Shown here: positions 30,959 through 34,611 of the stretch, in pieces
Layout of the letters: every line of letters begins with the position of its first letter
Numbering within the stretch: position 1 is the stretch's first letter
NCBI GenBank assembly: GCA_905234485.1
Contig: CAJOHV010000006.1
Span: forward strand, 1-34,611
Length of the DNA stretch: 34,611 bases
Origin: an uncultured Bacteroidales bacterium
GTDB taxonomy: Bacteria; Bacteroidota; Bacteroidia; Bacteroidales; UBA932
Direction: 5' to 3'
Translations under genes and position numbers: made by a program
Notes under the pieces: model-generated
Databases searched by the model: none
What the model was told of the DNA's origin: nothing
The model's input: only the letters and a program-made list of their open reading frames with translations

Positions 30959-33651
30959 TGGCAGAAATAAGACTAAATAAAATAATGAGGCAGTTCAATG
31001 TCGGCCTCGGCGATCTGGTGGATTTCCTCCAGAAGCAGGGGGTGGACATTGAAGAAAATCCCAATGCCAAGGTCTCCGAGGACCTTATGCCGGCGATTGC
31101 GAAAGCATTCGGCAAGGACCTCGAGGCCAAACAGGCTGCGGAGCAGGTAGATATCAAGATTTCCGAAATTCTCGAGCGCTCAGGCAAGAAAGCCAAGGCG
31201 GAAGCGGAAGAAGAGGAGATCGAAGAGGTCGTCCGCATCAAGACCAACACCTTCATCAACGACAAGAAGGAGACTCCCAAACCGGAACCCAAGCCGGAAC
31301 CGGTCGCAGAGCCCGAACCCGTCATGGAGCCCGAGCCCGAACCGGAAGCCGAACCGGAACCCGTGGTGGAACCGGAGCCGGTCGAAGAGCCCGAGCCCGA
31401 ACCCGTGGTTGAGGAGTCGGAGCCCGTCGTGGAGCCGGAACCCGCTGCGGAACCCGAACCGGAGCCGGAGGCACAGCCCGAAAAGGCTGCCGAGACCGCC
31501 GCTGCGGCAGGCGCGAGCCTGAAGGTGGTGGGTAAGATCGACCTCAGCCAGTTCGACAAGAAGCCCGCGAAGAAGCGCGAGCGCATCTCGAAGCAGAAGG
31601 TGGACATCGCCAAGGCAGGCCAGAATGCGACTAACAACCGCACCAACGGCCGCCAGGACAACGCGAACCAGGGCGGCGGGCGCAAGCGCGACCGCGGTGA
31701 GCGTTTCCGTCCGGCCATGACCGAGGCAGAGCAGGAGAAGATGCAGCAGGAGATCCAGAAGCAGGTCAAGGAGACCTACGCCAGGATGAACGAAGGCAAG
31801 AAGAACAACTTCGGAGCAAAATATCGTAAGGAGAAGAGGGAGTCCGCAGCCGCCAGGGCTCAGGAAGAGTTCGAGGCTCAGGCAGCCGAGAACAAGGTCC
31901 TGAAGGTTACCGAATTCGTGACCGTGAACGACCTCGCGACCCTTATGAACAACACCCCGGTGGTGAAGGTTATCGGCGCTTGTATGAGCCTGGGACTGAT
32001 GGTGTCCATCAACCAGAGGCTCGATGCCGAGACTCTCGTGCTCGTGGCCGAGGAATTCGGTTACAAAGTCGAGTTCGTCACCGCGGAGATTTCCGAGGAA
32101 ATCGAGAGCGAGCAGGAGGTGGACCGCGAGGAAGATCTCGAGACCCGTCCTCCGATCATCACCGTCATGGGTCACGTCGACCACGGTAAAACTTCGCTCC
32201 TTGACTACATCCGCAAGTCAAACGTCATCGCCGGCGAGGCGGGTGGTATTACCCAGCACATCGGCGCATATAACGTCACTCTTGAGGACGGCCGCAGGAT
32301 CACCTTCCTGGATACCCCTGGCCACGAAGCCTTCACGGCTATGCGTGCCCGTGGCGCCCAGATGACCGACCTTGCGATTATCATTGTCGCTGCGGACGAC
32401 GCCGTGATGCCCCAGACCATTGAGGCTATCAACCACGCGCAGGCCGCGGGCGTGCCTATGGTCTTCGCTATCAACAAGATCGACAAACCCGGCGCAAATC
32501 CGGACACTATCCGCCGTCAACTCTCCGAGATGAACATCCTCGTGGAAGACTGGGGTGGTAAGTATCAGTGTCAGGAAATCAGTGCGAAGAGCGGTATCGG
32601 AGTCGAGGCCCTTCTGGAGAAGGTCCTTCTCGAGACCGACCTCCTCGAACTCAAGGCGAATCCGAAGCGTCTCGCTCAGGGTGCCGTGATCGAGTCTTCA
32701 CTGGACAAGGGCCGCGGTTATCTCGCCACCGTCCTCGTGCAGAACGGAACCCTTCGCCAGGGAGACTGCATCCTTTGCGGTTCGTACTTCGGCCGCGTGA
32801 GGAGCATGTTCAACGAACGCGGACAGAAGGTGGAGAAGGCAGGTCCTTCCACTCCTGTGTCCGTGCTCGGTCTGAACGGCGCTCCTGCAGCAGGTGAGAA
32901 GTTCATCGTGATGACAGACGAGAAGGAAGCCAAGAGCATCGCGAACAAGCGTGAGCAACTCATCCGCATCCAGGGCATCAAGACCCAGAAGCATATGACC
33001 CTCGAAGAGATCGGCCGCCGTATCGCGATCGGCAACTTCAAGGAACTCAATATCATCGTCAAGGGTGATGTGGATGGCTCAGTGGAAGCTCTGTCCGACT
33101 CCCTGATCAAACTCAGCACCGAAGAGGTGAAGGTGAACGTGATCCACAAGGCAGTCGGCGGCATCTCCGAGTCCGACGTCCTGCTGGCCCAGGCATCCGA
33201 CGCCGTTATCGTCGGATTCCAGGTCCGCCCGACCCCGGAGGCTCGCAAGGCCGCCGAGACGGAAGGCATTGAAATCCGCCTCTACTCCATCATCTACGAC
33301 TGTATCAATGAGATCAAGGATGGTATCGAGGGTATGCTCGAGCCTGAGAAGAAGGAGGAAGTCACCGCCACCGCCGAGGTCAAACAGACCTTCAAGATCA
33401 GCAAGATCGGAACCATCGCCGGATGTATTATCCGCGACGGCAAGATGGTGCAGAAGGCGAAGGTCCGCCTCATCCGCGACGGCATCGTGGTCTACACCGG
33501 CGAACTCTCGTCGCTCCAGATCGGCAAGGATGCCGTGAAGGAAGTCGCCGCCGGCAAGGAATGCGGTATGGGCATCGCCGGTTACAACGATATCAAGGAA
33601 GGCGACATCATCGAAGCCTACCAGATTGTCGAAATCAAACGAACGCTTTAA
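30958..33651 (+). CDS. infB: Translation initiation factor IF-2, 897 aa
   Basis: GTPase that brings fMet-tRNA to the 30S subunit and joins the subunits. The N-terminal IF2-N-like helix ([20 protein letters not shown]) is followed by a long flexible linker (residues about 105-180) composed of repeated Pro-Glu units with Val/Ala, then a basic Arg/Lys/Gln region. The G domain starts near residue 398: G1 GHVDHGKTS (about 403-411), G3 DTPGHEAF, G4 NKIDKPGA and G5 SAKSGIG. The beta-barrel domains and C-terminal fMet-tRNA-binding domain complete the chain ([17 protein letters not shown] and [14 protein letters not shown]). The length is typical. It ends 9 bp before the convergent hydrolase. Confidence 0.97.
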   Translation: MAEIRLNKIMRQFNVGLGDLVDFLQKQGVDIEENPNAKVSEDLMPAIAKAFGKDLEAKQAAEQVDIKISEILERSGKKAKAEAEEEEIEEVVRIKTNTFINDKKETPKPEPKPEPVAEPEPVMEPEPEPEAEPEPVVEPEPVEEPEPEPVVEESEPVVEPEPAAEPEPEPEAQPEKAAETAAAAGASLKVVGKIDLSQFDKKPAKKRERISKQKVDIAKAGQNATNNRTNGRQDNANQGGGRKRDRGERFRPAMTEAEQEKMQQEIQKQVKETYARMNEGKKNNFGAKYRKEKRESAAARAQEEFEAQAAENKVLKVTEFVTVNDLATLMNNTPVVKVIGACMSLGLMVSINQRLDAETLVLVAEEFGYKVEFVTAEISEEIESEQEVDREEDLETRPPIITVMGHVDHGKTSLLDYIRKSNVIAGEAGGITQHIGAYNVTLEDGRRITFLDTPGHEAFTAMRARGAQMTDLAIIIVAADDAVMPQTIEAINHAQAAGVPMVFAINKIDKPGANPDTIRRQLSEMNILVEDWGGKYQCQEISAKSGIGVEALLEKVLLETDLLELKANPKRLAQGAVIESSLDKGRGYLATVLVQNGTLRQGDCILCGSYFGRVRSMFNERGQKVEKAGPSTPVSVLGLNGAPAAGEKFIVMTDEKEAKSIANKREQLIRIQGIKTQKHMTLEEIGRRIAIGNFKELNIIVKGDVDGSVEALSDSLIKLSTEEVKVNVIHKAVGGISESDVLLAQASDAVIVGFQVRPTPEARKAAETEGIEIRLYSIIYDCINEIKDGIEGMLEPEKKEEVTATAEVKQTFKISKIGTIAGCIIRDGKMVQKAKVRLIRDGIVVYTGELSSLQIGKDAVKEVAAGKECGMGIAGYNDIKEGDIIEAYQIVEIKRTL
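31270..31490 (+). repeat. Low-complexity Pro-Glu repeat region within infB
   Basis: Imperfect repeats of CCGGAACC/GAGCCC-type codons encode a chain of [13 protein letters not shown] and AEPEP units, about 70 residues. Synonymous codons vary between units, so the repeats are not freshly duplicated. The segment is probably an unstructured acidic spacer between the IF2-N domain and the G domain. Confidence 0.85.
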
Positions 33652-33660
33652 TAATTAGAG

Positions 33661-34566
33661 TTATCCTTCCACGAAGCTCAGCACGTCTTCATAGACCTGC
33701 TGGGCTTCTTTTTCAAGGAGTATCTCGTGGCGGAGAGTCGGGTAGAGTTTGGACTCGACTGAAGAATATCCGCGGGTGCGCATGAACTCCACCGCCTTTC
33801 CGAAGGCTTTGTCGTCTACACGGCAGGGATCTTCGGCGCCGGAGATGAAGAGTATCTTCAGCGCGGGATTCTTCATGGCCCAGCCCTTCGGGTTGTAACA
33901 GTCTTTCATCACGCCGAGCAGGCCGTAGAAGCCGTTCGCTGTGAAGCAGTAGCCGCATAGCGGATCCTTCAGATATGTCTTCACATTGTCCGGGTTCTTG
34001 CTGAGCCACGCGCACGGGCCTTCTTGTTCGAAGGGCTTGTTATATGCTCCGAACGACATCTGGTTTATGAGATTCGGACGGTAGCGCCACCCGCGGAAGA
34101 AGGCGATTATGCGCGTCAGAGCGCGGCCTGCTCCCTTGGCAGGATTATCAGAAGGGCAGCCGCAGACTATCAGGCGCTTGATCGTAGAGTCGTAACGCTT
34201 GGTGAACGAACGCACTTCCATAGAACCCATGCTGTGTCCGAACAGGTAGACAGGAAGATCAGGGTATTCCCCTCGCGCCCAGTCCTGAACCACCTTGATG
34301 TCCTCGACCATGGCCAGCCAGCCGCCGTCGTACATATATCCCAGGTCGTCAGGTTGTTTGAGCGATTCGCCATGGCCGCGCTGGTCGTGGATGACAGCGA
34401 CATAGCCTTTAGAGGCGAGGAACTCCATAAAACCGTAGTATCTTTCCTTGTGCTCGGCCATTCCGTGCACTATCTGGAAGATCCCCTTGGGGGCTTCAGC
34501 CGGTTCGAAAACCGCGACGGCGAGTTCAAGCCCGTCCGACGATGCGTTCAGTTTCAGTGTTTTCAT
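33661..34566 (-). CDS. Alpha/beta hydrolase (monoacylglycerol-lipase / serine aminopeptidase-like), 301 aa
   Basis: Predicted cytoplasmic alpha/beta-hydrolase; no signal peptide. The oxyanion-type motif VHGMAEHKERY is at 33-43, DQRGHGES at 61-68, the nucleophile Ser112 in GHSMGS, the acid probably D246 in ISGAEDPC and the histidine H280 in YPTLRHEIL. The pattern fits the PF12146 group that includes monoacylglycerol lipases and lysophospholipases, so a lipid or acyl-ester substrate is likely but not shown. The start ATG at 34566 is 1 bp after the stop of the upstream gene, suggesting an operon with it. The end is 9 bp from the convergent infB. Confidence 0.88.
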   Translation of the reverse strand: MKTLKLNASSDGLELAVAVFEPAEAPKGIFQIVHGMAEHKERYYGFMEFLASKGYVAVIHDQRGHGESLKQPDDLGYMYDGGWLAMVEDIKVVQDWARGEYPDLPVYLFGHSMGSMEVRSFTKRYDSTIKRLIVCGCPSDNPAKGAGRALTRIIAFFRGWRYRPNLINQMSFGAYNKPFEQEGPCAWLSKNPDNVKTYLKDPLCGYCFTANGFYGLLGVMKDCYNPKGWAMKNPALKILFISGAEDPCRVDDKAFGKAVEFMRTRGYSSVESKLYPTLRHEILLEKEAQQVYEDVLSFVEG

Positions 34567-34567
34567 A

Positions 34568-34611
34568 TTATTCAGTCAGTTTGCGGTACTTGAAGCGCTT
34601 GGGCTCGGCAG
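34568..34611 (-). CDS. C-terminal end of an unidentified gene (partial)
   Basis: On the minus strand a frame reads AEPKRFKYRKLTE and stops with TAA just before the hydrolase ATG (TAATATG). The other two frames at this edge contain stops. The basic, aromatic tail suggests the end of a real protein, but 13 residues are too few to name a family. Confidence 0.5.
   Translation of the reverse strand, partial: AEPKRFKYRKLTE

Noticed and set aside
31270..31490. Short repeated units that might look like a CRISPR or minisatellite
   Set aside because: The units are codon-phased, imperfect, without spacers and encode the IF-2 linker.
31180..32184. A 334-codon minus-strand frame with Phe/Gly/Leu repeats opposite infB
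   Set aside because: The repeats are only the reverse complement of the Pro-Glu linker of IF-2.

Overview
The window looks like a chromosome segment of a Bacteroidales bacterium (phylum Bacteroidota). The evidence is FimA/Mfa-type fimbrillin lipoproteins, DUF3078 and WbqC-family proteins, Bacteroidota-type promoter boxes (TAnnTTTG, once with TTTG 19 nt upstream), and starts that mostly lack a Shine-Dalgarno sequence. Base composition is moderately GC-rich by eye (not counted). Genus cannot be fixed from the sequence. No rRNA, tRNA, insertion sequence, integrase, CRISPR array or phage gene was seen; this is compact chromosome with one accessory surface locus.

Layout. (1) 1-8572: a + strand fimbrial operon: the tail of one fimbrillin, a 316-aa fimbrillin, a 498-aa fimbrillin with an extra C-terminal domain, and two very large (865 and 1129 aa) tip/adhesin-like lipoproteins, joined by overlaps or gaps of a few bases. 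(2) 8597-10839: a CapA-like lipoprotein converging on a ThrE-type threonine/serine exporter. (3) 10895-14365: TrpB2 on +, then on - a chorismate mutase, a class I DAHP synthase and a small lipoprotein, so an aromatic amino acid cluster. (4) 14366-16698: an intergenic region with two related palindromes, then a LemA + DUF2207 pair. (5) 16703-23338: hisS with a possible 35-aa downstream ORF, sppA, tilS, a DUF3078 protein and proS. (6) 23440-26027: an aromatic-rich lipoprotein and a FadL-like outer-membrane protein. (7) 26037-29347: lipid A genes lpxD, lpxC and lpxA plus a WbqC-family gene. (8) 29331-33651: rimP-nusA-infB with a clear promoter and a terminator-like leader hairpin. (9) 33661-34611: an alpha/beta hydrolase and the tail of one more gene on -.

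How the genes fit together. The surface programme dominates: lipoprotein pilins, an outer-membrane channel and lipid A synthesis. The rest is core translation (HisRS, ProRS, TilS, RimP, NusA, IF-2) and aromatic amino acid synthesis. The most notable departures from the usual Bacteroidales pattern are an LpxC that ends exactly where the FabZ half of the usual LpxC-FabZ fusion should begin, a RimP consisting only of the N-terminal domain in an otherwise standard rimP-nusA-infB operon, the terminator-like leader hairpin of that operon, and the paired palindromes between aroQ and lemA. No wholly new multi-gene system was identified with confidence; the fimbrial operon, with its two giant tip proteins, is the best candidate for undescribed biology.
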